A DNA stretch of 36,886 nucleotides from JBCCFW01 sp039029535. Lineage in GTDB: Bacteria; Acidobacteriota; JBCCFW01. The translations under genes were made by a program, and so were the position numbers. Shown one piece after another: positions 25,200 through 33,948 of the stretch (positions are counted from its first letter, which is position 1; every line of letters begins with the position of its first letter). The notes below the pieces were generated by a model. That model had not been told where the DNA came from and ran no database searches. It saw nothing but the letters and a program-made list of their open reading frames with translations. The stretch spans positions 1 to 36,886 of the forward strand of contig JBCCFW010000061.1 of NCBI GenBank assembly GCA_039029535.1, given 5' to 3'.

Positions 25200-27260
25200 A
25201 TGAGCGACCGACCCAGCATCCTCTTGCCCCACGCCCGTCGACGTCGCCCCACGCGACGCGTGCTCGTCGGCGACGTCGGCATCGGTGGCGACGAGCCGAT
25301 CCGCGTCCAGTCGATGACGACCACGCTGACCGGCGACACCGAGGCCACGGCCCAGCAGGCCTTCGCGCTCGAGCAAGTCGGCTGCGAGATCGTCCGGGTG
25401 ACGGTGCCCAACCTGTCCGACGCGGCCAGCCTGCCGGCCCTGCGCAAGCGGCTCGAGGAGCTCGGCGCGCGGGCTCCCCTGGTGGCCGACATCCACTTCA
25501 ACCCGAAGGCGGCGATGGAGGCCGCGGACACTTGCGAGAAGGTCCGCATCAACCCGGGCAACTTCGCCGACGGCAAGCGCTTCGCGGTGCGCGAGTACAG
25601 CGACGCCGAGTACGCCGCCGAGCTCGACCGCATCCGAGATCGCTTCCTCCCGCTGGTCGAGAAGTGCAAGCGCCTCGGTCGCGCCATGCGCATCGGCACC
25701 AACCACGGCTCCCTGTCCGACCGGATCATGAACCGCTTCGGCGACACGCCCCTCGGCATGGTCGAGTCCGCGCTCGAGTTCCTGCGCATCTGCCGTGACG
25801 CCGACTACCACGACATCGTGCTGTCGATGAAGGCGAGCAATCCCTTCGTGGCGGTCGAGGCTTACCGCCTGCTCGCCTTGAGGATGGAGCTCGAAGACTT
25901 CGACCACCCCTTCCACCTGGGGGTGACCGAGGCCGGTGACGGCGAGGACGGTCGCATCAAGTCGGCCATCGGCATCGGTAGCCTCCTCGCCGACGGCCTC
26001 GGCGACACCATCCGCGTCTCGCTCACCGAGGATCCTCGGGCCGAGATCCCCGTGGCGCAGGCGCTGGCCGCTCCGTGGACGGCCGCACCCGCCGAGCCGA
26101 ACGAGCCGTCGCTGGCGATCGCCGTGTCCGACCATCGTCCGGCACCCGGCGAGGGCTGGAAGCGCCGCGACAGCTGCGAGTGTCGCGTGGGCGAGTCGAG
26201 CCTCGGTGGCGAGCAGGTGCCGCAGGTCTGGCTCGACCTGAACGCTTGCCAGGCCCCGCCCGCCGACCCGCAGGACCGAGAGGCCGACGCATGGTTGCTC
26301 GACGTCCGTGCCGACGAGCCCGACGCCGCGGCGCTGCGCGACCTGATCGATCGATCGGATCGCCCGGCGCTCGCGATGAACGTCGGCAGCGAGCAGTCCG
26401 AGCTGCTCGCTCTCGCGCTCCAGGCCGACGTCGTCCTCGTCACTCCTCAGGGAGAGACCCAGGCCCAGTGGCAGGACTCACTGCTCGCTGCCGCCGCGTC
26501 GGTGCGCGGCGCGGGTCGATCGCTGGGACTGCGGGTCGACGCGAATCATCTCGATCCCACCTCGCTCGGGTTGGCGCCGGCCGAGGCCCTGGGACGCAGC
26601 GCCGCCATGGCCGCGCGCGTCGCCGCCGAGGTCACCGGCAGCGCTCCCCTGCTCTGCATCGACGCAGCACCCGGTGACAGCCCCGTGCACGCCTGGCGCA
26701 TCGCGTCGTCGCTCCTGGCCGAGGAGCCCGCGCTGCCCTGCCCGCTGCTGCTGGCCGACGGCAGCCACGATCCGAAGGCCGACCTGGACGCACCCCTGCT
26801 CACCGCATCGGAGCAGCTCGGCGGCCTGCTCGTCGACGGCATCGGCGACGCGATCGTGCTCACCGGTGCGGAGCCGTCGGCGGCCCTGACGACGGCCTTC
26901 GGCATCCTTCAGGCCACGCGCCTGCGGATGTCGCGACCGGACTACATCTCCTGTCCGTCGTGCGGTCGGACGCTCTTCGAGCTCGAGGAGACCACGCAGC
27001 GCATCCGCAACGTCACCTCGCACCTGGTCGGGGTGAAGATCGCGATCATGGGCTGCATCGTGAACGGCCCGGGTGAGATGGCGGACGCCGACTTCGGCTA
27101 CGTCGGCTCGGCACCGGGGAAGGTCAACCTCTACGTCAAGAAGGACTGCGTGGAGAAGGGCATCCCGTCCGAGCGGGCACCGGAACGACTGGTGCAGCTC
27201 ATCAAGGACCACGGACGCTGGATCGAGCCCGAGCCCGAGACGGTCGCCGTCGCCGAGTGA
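25200..27260 (+). CDS. ispG: 4-hydroxy-3-methylbut-2-enyl diphosphate synthase, long form
   Basis: Iron-sulfur enzyme of the methylerythritol phosphate isoprenoid pathway, converting methylerythritol cyclodiphosphate to HMBPP. The N-terminal TIM barrel (about 15-285) contains VGDVGIGGDEPIRVQSMTTT, LVADIHFNPKAAMEA, KVRINPGNF and IGTNHGSLSDRIMNRFG, typical of IspG. The C-terminal Fe-S domain carries the cluster ligands in SCPSCGRTLFELEE (C585, C588), MGCIVNGPGE (C619) and the following E626. Between them lies an insert of roughly 270 residues, giving 686 residues against about 370 for the E. coli enzyme. This long form is known from plants, Chlamydiae, Bacteroidota and related groups. The stop overlaps the start of the nitroreductase gene. 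Confidence 0.96.
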   Translation: MSDRPSILLPHARRRRPTRRVLVGDVGIGGDEPIRVQSMTTTLTGDTEATAQQAFALEQVGCEIVRVTVPNLSDAASLPALRKRLEELGARAPLVADIHFNPKAAMEAADTCEKVRINPGNFADGKRFAVREYSDAEYAAELDRIRDRFLPLVEKCKRLGRAMRIGTNHGSLSDRIMNRFGDTPLGMVESALEFLRICRDADYHDIVLSMKASNPFVAVEAYRLLALRMELEDFDHPFHLGVTEAGDGEDGRIKSAIGIGSLLADGLGDTIRVSLTEDPRAEIPVAQALAAPWTAAPAEPNEPSLAIAVSDHRPAPGEGWKRRDSCECRVGESSLGGEQVPQVWLDLNACQAPPADPQDREADAWLLDVRADEPDAAALRDLIDRSDRPALAMNVGSEQSELLALALQADVVLVTPQGETQAQWQDSLLAAAASVRGAGRSLGLRVDANHLDPTSLGLAPAEALGRSAAMAARVAAEVTGSAPLLCIDAAPGDSPVHAWRIASSLLAEEPALPCPLLLADGSHDPKADLDAPLLTASEQLGGLLVDGIGDAIVLTGAEPSAALTTAFGILQATRLRMSRPDYISCPSCGRTLFELEETTQRIRNVTSHLVGVKIAIMGCIVNGPGEMADADFGYVGSAPGKVNLYVKKDCVEKGIPSERAPERLVQLIKDHGRWIEPEPETVAVAE

Positions 27261-28117
27261 GCGACGCACCGAGCGCCGACGACGCGCGCTTCGAGCAAGC
27301 TCTCGAGCTCCTGGGATCGCATCGGTCGATCCGGCACTACAAGCCGGATCCCATCGACGACGCCGACCTGGACCGCATCCTCGAGGCAGCGACCCGTGCC
27401 TCGACCAGCGGCAACATGCAGACCTACTCGGTCATCGTCACCAAGGACGAGCAGCGTCGGGCCGAGCTGTTCGAGCTGCACTACCGGCAGGAGATGATCC
27501 TGCAGGCGCCGGTGCTGCTGACCTTCGTGGCCGACTGGAACCGGATGAAGCGCTGGTGCCTGCTCGAGGACGCCGAGCCAGGCTGGGACAACCCGCTCTC
27601 CTTCCTCGTCGCCTTCGCCGACGCGATCATCGCGGCGCAGAACGCCGTGCTCGCCGCGGAGGCCCGAGGCCTGGGCACCTGCTACATGGGCACCACGCTC
27701 AACAGCAGCCCACGGTTGACCGAGTTCTTCGAGCTCCCGCCCGACACCTTCCCGGCGACGACCGTGGTCATGGGTTGGCCGGACGAGGACCCGGCGCTCC
27801 GGGCGCGTCTCCCGATCGAAGGCATCGTCCACCACGAGCGCTACGAGGACTTCGACGACGAGCGAGTGAGCGCGGTCTACCACGACCGCAACACGGAAGG
27901 CTGGAAGCGCTACCAGGAGTTCCCGCAGCTCGCCAAGATGATCGCCGAGTCGGGAGTGAAGAACCTCGCCCAGGTCTACTGTCAGGTGAAGTACACCAAG
28001 GAGCGCTTCGACAATCGCTCGCTGGGGATCCTCGCGCTGCTTCGCAAGCAGGGGTTCTTGCCCGAAGAGCTCTGGGATCGAAGCCTGACCGACGACGGCT
28101 CGAGCTGGGACGGTTAG
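27257..28117 (+). CDS. Nitroreductase-family flavoprotein
   Basis: FMN-dependent oxidoreductase of 286 residues resembling the NfsA/FRP branch. Family elements are HRSIRHYKPDPI (22-33), ATRASTSGNMQTYSVIVTKD for FMN contacts, DAIIAAQNAVLAAEARGLGT and CYMGTTLNSS (about 137), then PATTVVMGWPDEDP. The C-terminal 60 residues (KRYQEFPQLAKMIAESGVKN, KEKY-like YTKERFDNRSLG) go beyond the core as in NfsA-type proteins. It starts at GTG 27257, overlapping the ispG stop by four bases (GTGA), so it is translated from the same message. Whether it supplies reducing power to IspG or merely shares its mRNA is unknown. Its stop overlaps that of the convergent thioredoxin-like gene by three bases. Confidence 0.9.
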   Translation: MSDAPSADDARFEQALELLGSHRSIRHYKPDPIDDADLDRILEAATRASTSGNMQTYSVIVTKDEQRRAELFELHYRQEMILQAPVLLTFVADWNRMKRWCLLEDAEPGWDNPLSFLVAFADAIIAAQNAVLAAEARGLGTCYMGTTLNSSPRLTEFFELPPDTFPATTVVMGWPDEDPALRARLPIEGIVHHERYEDFDDERVSAVYHDRNTEGWKRYQEFPQLAKMIAESGVKNLAQVYCQVKYTKERFDNRSLGILALLRKQGFLPEELWDRSLTDDGSSWDG

Positions 28118-28677
28118 CGCTCGTCCTCGGGCGCGTCGTCCCGTCGTGGCGCACGCCAGCTCTCCTCCGCCATCAACTTCCGCAACTCTCGCACGAGGGC
28201 CTTCGGGCTTCGCGAGCCCACGACCTTGCCGAGGGTCCGGCCATCGGGTGCGACCACCGAGATCTGCGGGAGCGCGGACACGCCGTGCTCCTTGGCCAGC
28301 TCGTGCGTGCTCCAGTGGTCGGCTTCGACCGCGAGCGCCACGACGTTGTCCTTCAAGAAGGCGAACACCCGGTCGTCGGGGAGCGTCGTGCGCTCCATGA
28401 CCCGACAGCGCCCGCACCAGCTCGCCCAGAAGTAGAGGAGGAGGGGACGCGACCGCGCCGCGGCCACTTCCAGCGCCGCGTCCGGAGTGACGGTGAGCCA
28501 GGGCCCCGCGTCCTCTTTCGCCTCGGAGGCGGGAGAGGGCCCGGAGGCCTGCTGAGTGAGGCCTACCGAGGCGGTCGTCAGGACCGCGAAGAGGCCGAGG
28601 AGCGGCACCAGCCCCCGTTCGCGGCTCCGAGGGCGATTGCCTGTTCTGGTCCGAAACGGGCTCATGCGGCCGATCAT
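28114..28677 (-). CDS. Exported thioredoxin-fold protein (CGRC active site)
   Basis: Periplasmic thioredoxin-like protein of 187 residues. After a basic segment (RTGNRPRSRERG) a hydrophobic stretch (LVPLLGLFAVLTTASVG) serves as signal peptide or anchor. The active site FWASWCGRCRVMERTTLPD places the redox cysteines at C88 and C91, and the cis-proline is P137 in SALPQISVV. This arrangement resembles the C-terminal domain of DsbD and related disulphide reductases. The frame is open further upstream; I chose ATG 28677 because a G-rich stretch (GGGGG) precedes it, but ATG 28665 is equally possible. It may keep exported Cys-containing proteins of the neighbourhood reduced or isomerised. That link is inferred only from location. 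Confidence 0.88.
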   Translation of the reverse strand: MIGRMSPFRTRTGNRPRSRERGLVPLLGLFAVLTTASVGLTQQASGPSPASEAKEDAGPWLTVTPDAALEVAAARSRPLLLYFWASWCGRCRVMERTTLPDDRVFAFLKDNVVALAVEADHWSTHELAKEHGVSALPQISVVAPDGRTLGKVVGSRSPKALVRELRKLMAEESWRAPRRDDAPEDER

Positions 28678-28870
28678 GGAGCACGACCCCCACTGGCGTC
28701 GATGTGCCGGCCCTCCTCCGAAGGCGCCATTTTCCGTCGCCTCCCCCCTGGTCAGCATTCCACCAATTCGGTCATGATCGGGTCGCCGCGGCGTGGGGTC
28801 AGGGCAGGCGCTCATTCTCGTCGACTCCCACTCCGCCTCCTCTCAGCAAACCGGACCCGGAGAACGGACG

Positions 28871-30943
28871 ATGCCGACTCGCTCGACCCGGCGGTGGAGA
28901 CTCGCTCCCCCGCTCACCCTCCTGGCGCTCCTCCTCGCCGCCACGCCGGCCACCGCACAGCAGACGCTCTACGCGGTGACCGGAGTCGGTGGGGACGCCT
29001 CCACCCTCTTCGTCCTCGACCCAGACGACGGCTCGGTCCGAGAGACCGTCGGCGCCACCGGCGTGGACGGCCTCCATGGCCTCGCCGTCCACCCCGTCAC
29101 CGGCGACCTCTACGCGACGAGCAAGCTCAACAACTCGGAGGTCGGCACCCAGAACCTCTGGACGCTCGACCCACGGGACGGCAGCGCGTCGATGGTCGGG
29201 GCCCACGGGATGGACATCACCGACATCACGTTCCGCTCCGACGGCACCCTCTTCGGCTGGGTGAAGGGACCCGACACCATCGGGACCATCGACACGACCA
29301 CGGGCGCGGTCACCCTGGCCGCCAATGCCTGTGGCTGTGGCGGCACCTCGGTCGGCCTGGCCTTCGACGACAGCGACACGCTCTGGGTCAAGAACGGGAC
29401 CATGCTCACGCCGGTCGACGACGCCACGGGCATGAGCGCCGGCGCCGCGTCGGCCATCGTCTCGCCTACCAACAGCCTCCTGGCCGCCGACAAGGACGGC
29501 CAGCTCTTCTCGCACTTCCGGAACACCGATCAGCTCCGCCGCGTGAACACCGACGGCAGCACGAACCTGGTCGGCGTGACCGGCCTGGACCTCACCGCCC
29601 TCGCCTTCGCGCCGCCCGCGGCTCCCTTGCTGAGCGTCGGCACGCTGGTGGCGGAGTCGGACGAGGAGTTCGTCGTGCAGCCGCTCATCGATCTCGGGGA
29701 TGCCGAGTGCGTGGGTGGTCTCACCTTCCTGGTGACCGACCTGCTCGGCGGCGCCGAGCTCCTGGAAGCCGTCGTTCTCGACGAGGGCTGCCTGCTCGAG
29801 GCCGAGCCCATCGACGACACCACGCTGGTCGTCGGCCTGGTCTGCGCCGAGGGCATCGAAGCGGGCAGCCGTCCCTTCGAGCTGCGCTTCCGCAACGGCG
29901 AGCTTCCCGCCGAGACGGAGACCGACGTCACCGTGCTCGAGGAGCTGATGATCGACTGCGAGGGGCAACCCATCGCGGTCGTCCGCACCGAGAGCGGCAG
30001 GGTCGTCACCGTGGATCCCTGCGACGACTCCGCGGGCGACGTCCACCCGCCGGACGTTCCCGACGGTCAGCTCGACCTGAGCGACTTCCTCGCCGTCCGA
30101 CGTCAGGCCCTCGGTGAGGCACCGACGGTCGCCGCCCTGCGCTGCGGCGACATCGGCGCCTCCGTCCTCTTCTGCACGCCTCCCGATGGACCACCGCACT
30201 ACTGCAACGTGAATGCGGCGGACAACGTCGTCGACATCGACGACGGCACCTTGCTTCGTCAGGTCCTCGCCGGAACGGCGGTCATCTCCTGCGACCCCTG
30301 TCTCACCGGGACCAGCGGCAGCGGCGGCGACCTCCGTCTTCCCGGTGATCTCGCCCCGGATGGCGGCGACGGCGTCCTCAACATCGCCGACGTCGTCAAG
30401 GCGTTGCGCATCTCCGTGGCCCTCGACGTGCCCACCGAGGAAGAGCTCCTCCGGGGCGACGTGAACAACGCCGCGGACGTGGGCGGCGTGCTCGTCGTGG
30501 TGCCGGCCGATCCCGGCAGCCGCGTCCTCAACATCGCCGACGTCGTCGCCCTGCTGCGTGGCTCGGTCGGGCTCGACACCCTCGCCTGGCCGCTGCGAGA
30601 GGTCGTCGTCGACGTGCCGACGCCCGGCGGAGCCATCGGCTATCGCGCCGCCATCGGCAACTGGCCGACCTGGGCGGTCATCGACGAGACCTTCGGCGTC
30701 GCCTGTGCGACCGACCCGGTCGGTGGTCTCGACCAGTCCGGCGATGCCTGCATCTTCACCTGTGCGTCCGACCCGACCGAGCTGGACCTCACGACCGGCG
30801 TCCTGGCCCGGCTCACCTACCGCGGTCCGGAGTCCGCACCGCTGGTCGGAGACGGTGCCCTCACCCTGGACCTGCAGCTCGCCGACGTCGCGCTGGATCT
30901 CACGACTCCCGGCGACGCCAGCCTGATGGGGAGTGACCTGTGA
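28871..30943 (+). CDS. Secreted beta-propeller protein with cohesin-like and dockerin-like modules
   Basis: Extracellular protein of 690 residues starting at ATG 28871 after GGAG, with signal peptide (MPTRSTRRWRLAPPLTLLAL...ATA-Q). Residues 28-245 form propeller-like repeats (TLFVLDPDDGSVRETVG, GLHGLAVHPVTGDLYATSK, DITDITFRSDGTLFGW). About 254-375 (LLSVGTLVAESDEEFVVQPL, GGLTFLVTDLLGGAELLEAV, ELRFRNGELPAETETDVTV) has the strand pattern of a cohesin-type domain. Then come dockerin-like calcium loops: DGQLDLSDFLAVRRQALG (about 397), NVVDIDDGTLLRQVLAG, DGVLNIADVVKALRISVALD (about 500) and RVLNIADVVALLRGSVGLD (about 552). A final beta domain follows. From about 390 to the end it is paralogous to the tail of the 17457-20576 product. 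Its stop overlaps the next start (ATGA type, TGATG). Confidence 0.82.
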   Translation: MPTRSTRRWRLAPPLTLLALLLAATPATAQQTLYAVTGVGGDASTLFVLDPDDGSVRETVGATGVDGLHGLAVHPVTGDLYATSKLNNSEVGTQNLWTLDPRDGSASMVGAHGMDITDITFRSDGTLFGWVKGPDTIGTIDTTTGAVTLAANACGCGGTSVGLAFDDSDTLWVKNGTMLTPVDDATGMSAGAASAIVSPTNSLLAADKDGQLFSHFRNTDQLRRVNTDGSTNLVGVTGLDLTALAFAPPAAPLLSVGTLVAESDEEFVVQPLIDLGDAECVGGLTFLVTDLLGGAELLEAVVLDEGCLLEAEPIDDTTLVVGLVCAEGIEAGSRPFELRFRNGELPAETETDVTVLEELMIDCEGQPIAVVRTESGRVVTVDPCDDSAGDVHPPDVPDGQLDLSDFLAVRRQALGEAPTVAALRCGDIGASVLFCTPPDGPPHYCNVNAADNVVDIDDGTLLRQVLAGTAVISCDPCLTGTSGSGGDLRLPGDLAPDGGDGVLNIADVVKALRISVALDVPTEEELLRGDVNNAADVGGVLVVVPADPGSRVLNIADVVALLRGSVGLDTLAWPLREVVVDVPTPGGAIGYRAAIGNWPTWAVIDETFGVACATDPVGGLDQSGDACIFTCASDPTELDLTTGVLARLTYRGPESAPLVGDGALTLDLQLADVALDLTTPGDASLMGSDL

Positions 30944-33876
30944 TGCGCACCACTGCTCGACGCACTCTCACTCTCCTGCTCGGCCTCGTCGTCTCGACGG
31001 CGGCACTCGCTCAGGAGGACCCCGTCATCGGCGACCTGCATCCTCGCGATGAGCCGGACGCAGCCATCACCCTCGGTGACGCCCTGATCGCGCTGCAGGT
31101 CGCTCGCGAGCTGGCAGACCCGGCCACGCCCGAAGAGCTGGCCATCAGCGACGTCTTCCCGGGTGATCTCTCCTCACCGCTGGCCAACCCACCCGTCCAC
31201 ACGCCCAGCAGCGACGGCGCGCTCAGCGACGCCGACGCCCGGCTCATCCTGCGCTCGGCCCTCGGGCTCGTGGAGCTGGGTCAGCCTCGCGTCCTCACCT
31301 TGCTGAACCAGAGCTCCACCGTGTTCTCCTCGGATCTCGACGGCGAGTACGAGAACACCGCCCTGCTCTCCACGCCCCTGGCGAACCCGGCGTCCTTCGG
31401 TCTCGTCGAGCCGCCCATGGGCATGACCGTCGATCCCGTGACCGGCAAGCTCGACTTCACGCCCATGCCCGGCCAGGAGGGCGTGCTGCAGTTCGAGGTC
31501 GTCGCGACCGACGGTGCGTCCCAGGTCTCGGGCAAGTTCCAGGTCAACGTCGTCACCGGCGAGATCGAGGCCGTCTCCGAGTTCACCACCGCCGGCGGTG
31601 GCGAGGTCGAGGTCACCGACGAGGAGAGCCCCATCGTCGGCTCGAAGTTCTCGGCGCCTCCCGGCGTGCCGCCCGACGACGAGATGCTCTCGCTGTCGAC
31701 GGTCCCCGAGGGCACCTTCCCCGAGTGGGGCGAGGGTGCGATGTCCATGGGCGAGACCATCCTCCCGCCGCAGGGCAAGTCCTTCGATGGCGAGACGACG
31801 GTGACGGTCGCCTACGAGGATGAGGACATCCCCGAAGGCTGCACCGAGGACGACCTCATGGTCGCCCACTACCAGCAGGGCAAGTTCGGTGACAACGAGG
31901 ACGGCCTCCTCCGTCCGTCGTGGGTCCTCCTCGACGGTGAGATCGACACGCTCAACAACCGAGTCACCGGTCGGCTCACCGGCGAGATCGACGGCCCCAT
32001 TCGCGTCTTCGCGATGCCGCCCCAGGTCTGCGCGGTCGACAACACCGGCCAGGACATTCAGGTCGTCATTCGGAATTGCCCGAACTACGACCCGGAGCTG
32101 GCGAGGACCTACACGCAGGTCGCCCTCGACACGTTCACCGGCCTCGGCTTCGACGTGCCGAACCAGCTCACCGTCGTCATCGAGGAGACCGAACCCGGCT
32201 TGCTCGGCTACGCCCATCCCGCGTCACCGACGGTGCTCCACCTGAGCAACGACTTGAACGACGGCGATCTCAAGACGACCAGCGCCCACGAGCTCTTCCA
32301 TCTCATTCAGTTCAACGAGATGGGACCAGCCCGGATGAACCACTTCAGCTTCGCCAACAACCTCTACATCATGGAGGGAGCGGCGGCGTACTCCGAGGAG
32401 CTGGTCTGGGACGACGTCAACGCGTACCTCACCAAGGGCAACCGAGTGGCGCCCATCGTTCCGCAGGCGCCGATCGACTTCCAGCCCTTCAGGTACGCGC
32501 AGTTCACGTTCTTCAACTTCCTCGACACGTACTACAAGAACGTGCTGGAACAGCCGGGAGGTTTCCCGCTGGTGGAGCTCTACCAGGCCGACCCGCCGAC
32601 GCTCTACGCGGCGCCCGGTGGTGGTGCGACGATCATCGACGACATCCTCGGGGACCTCGAGTTTGGCTGTGAGCCGGACTTCCTCGACTTCCCACCGGTG
32701 TTCACCGAGCCGGCCATCGTCGACGCTCACGCCAACTACGTGTTCGCCCACTGCATCCGCGACGAGTCCCTCATCGACGAGATCGACACCTGGGGCTTCC
32801 CGCCTCCCCCCTTGCAGCAAGTTCCGCTCGAGGCTCGGGCCGAGACCCCGCACGAGCTCCTGCCTCTCTCGGCGGTCCCCCACCTGAGCGGTCAGTCGAT
32901 CCTCCTCGACCTGCCGCCGAGCTCGCTGGACTTCGTCATCCGGATGCGGGCTTCGGAGGTCCTGAGAGCCGAGATCTGGTTCGAGAACCCGTTCCTCAAC
33001 CAGTGGGAGTGCATCACGAACGTGAACGCTCCCGCGATCGAGTTCTTCGCCTCGGGCTTCGTCGGTCTCTTCAAGATCGTGATCACCAACCCGAGCATCG
33101 TGCCCAGCGACGTGGCCGGCGTCCTCGTCGACGCCTGGTACGGCTGCCCGTTGGACATCGAGGTCATCTCTCCCGTCAACGGTGGTGAGACGACCGGGGA
33201 GACGGTGCTGCTCGAGGGCATCGCCACGGTGGCCCCCATCGACGAGAACTCCAGCACCTGTGCTCAGGCGGGGGACTTCGTCAACGAGGTGAAGATCGAC
33301 ACGCCCACCGGCGAGGTCATCGCCGATCTCATGGAGACGGGCGAGTTCTCGGCCGAGGTGCCCGTGCTCCCCGGCGTGAACACCTACTCGATCTTCGCGC
33401 TCACCGACTGCGGCTGCTCGTCGACGATCGGCCACGTGGTCCAGCGCGTCCGCGAGGACACGAAGCTGGTGGCTCGGCTGTCCTGGGATCTCGAGGATGC
33501 CGACTTGAACCTCTACGTCACGCAACCCGACGGTCAGGAGGTCTTCTTCGGCAACAGCGAGGACAGCCTCGGCGAAGGCGTGCTCGAAGGCTCGTTGATC
33601 AGCGGGGACGGCCCCGAGATCTACACCTTCGCGAGCCCCGTCATGCCGTCGGGCACCTTCGATTTCGACATCCACTACTTCGACGACAACCTCGGCCCAC
33701 CGGACCGCGAGGTGAGCTGGACCCTCGAGATCATCGAGAACCCAGGCATGGAGAACGAGTTCCGCTCATCCGTCATGGGAACGATCGGGGTCTCGAACTC
33801 GAGCAACATCAACCCCGGCTCGGAGGGTCCGGACTGGATCCCGGAACCGGTGGTGCATCCGTTCGGCGGACGCTGA
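30943..33876 (+). CDS. Secreted gluzincin-type metallopeptidase with dockerin-like pair and DUF2135-like domain
   Basis: Extracellular protein of 977 residues. The start is ATG 30943, sharing its A with the preceding TGA; signal peptide MRTTARRTLTLLLGLVVSTAALA-Q. Residues 28-110 hold a dockerin-like pair (DAAITLGDALIALQVARELAD and DGALSDADARLILRSALGL). A cadherin/Ig-like domain follows (GMTVDPVTGKLDFTPMPGQE), then a beta region rich in Glu. The peptidase domain has H449-E-L-F-H453 in TSAHELFHLIQF and, 25 residues on, E478 in IMEGAAAYSEEL: together the zinc ligands and catalytic Glu of a gluzincin. The C-terminus has DUF2135/YfaP-like elements (LSWDLEDADLNLYVTQPDG, GDGPEIYTF, about 846-900). 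Activity is predicted from motifs; the substrate is unknown. Confidence 0.85.
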   Translation: MRTTARRTLTLLLGLVVSTAALAQEDPVIGDLHPRDEPDAAITLGDALIALQVARELADPATPEELAISDVFPGDLSSPLANPPVHTPSSDGALSDADARLILRSALGLVELGQPRVLTLLNQSSTVFSSDLDGEYENTALLSTPLANPASFGLVEPPMGMTVDPVTGKLDFTPMPGQEGVLQFEVVATDGASQVSGKFQVNVVTGEIEAVSEFTTAGGGEVEVTDEESPIVGSKFSAPPGVPPDDEMLSLSTVPEGTFPEWGEGAMSMGETILPPQGKSFDGETTVTVAYEDEDIPEGCTEDDLMVAHYQQGKFGDNEDGLLRPSWVLLDGEIDTLNNRVTGRLTGEIDGPIRVFAMPPQVCAVDNTGQDIQVVIRNCPNYDPELARTYTQVALDTFTGLGFDVPNQLTVVIEETEPGLLGYAHPASPTVLHLSNDLNDGDLKTTSAHELFHLIQFNEMGPARMNHFSFANNLYIMEGAAAYSEELVWDDVNAYLTKGNRVAPIVPQAPIDFQPFRYAQFTFFNFLDTYYKNVLEQPGGFPLVELYQADPPTLYAAPGGGATIIDDILGDLEFGCEPDFLDFPPVFTEPAIVDAHANYVFAHCIRDESLIDEIDTWGFPPPPLQQVPLEARAETPHELLPLSAVPHLSGQSILLDLPPSSLDFVIRMRASEVLRAEIWFENPFLNQWECITNVNAPAIEFFASGFVGLFKIVITNPSIVPSDVAGVLVDAWYGCPLDIEVISPVNGGETTGETVLLEGIATVAPIDENSSTCAQAGDFVNEVKIDTPTGEVIADLMETGEFSAEVPVLPGVNTYSIFALTDCGCSSTIGHVVQRVREDTKLVARLSWDLEDADLNLYVTQPDGQEVFFGNSEDSLGEGVLEGSLISGDGPEIYTFASPVMPSGTFDFDIHYFDDNLGPPDREVSWTLEIIENPGMENEFRSSVMGTIGVSNSSNINPGSEGPDWIPEPVVHPFGGR

Positions 33877-33899
33877 CCTCCTAGCGAGCTCCGCGGCTG

Positions 33900-33936
33900 A
33901 CGAGAGCCGGAGAGCCTTCGGGCCTCCGGCTCTCGT
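33900..33936. terminator. Bidirectional hairpin terminator with TTCG loop
   Basis: Arms at 33900-33912 and 33924-33936 pair perfectly over 13 bp (ACGAGAGCCGGAG with CTCCGGCTCTCGT). Inside, a single bulged A is followed by GCC-TTCG-GGC, so the loop is a stable UUCG tetraloop. It lies 23 bp after the peptidase stop and 12 bp after the stop of the convergent gene. T-tracts are weak on both sides, yet position between two convergent stops makes termination of both the best reading. Confidence 0.85.
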
Positions 33937-33948
33937 TGCGTTCAGACC

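Noticed and set aside
27073..30117. Plus-strand open frame of about 1000 codons crossing ispG, nitroreductase, thioredoxin and propeller genes
   Set aside because: It runs through four well-supported genes in another frame, is extremely Arg/Pro-rich, and reflects high GC with few stops.
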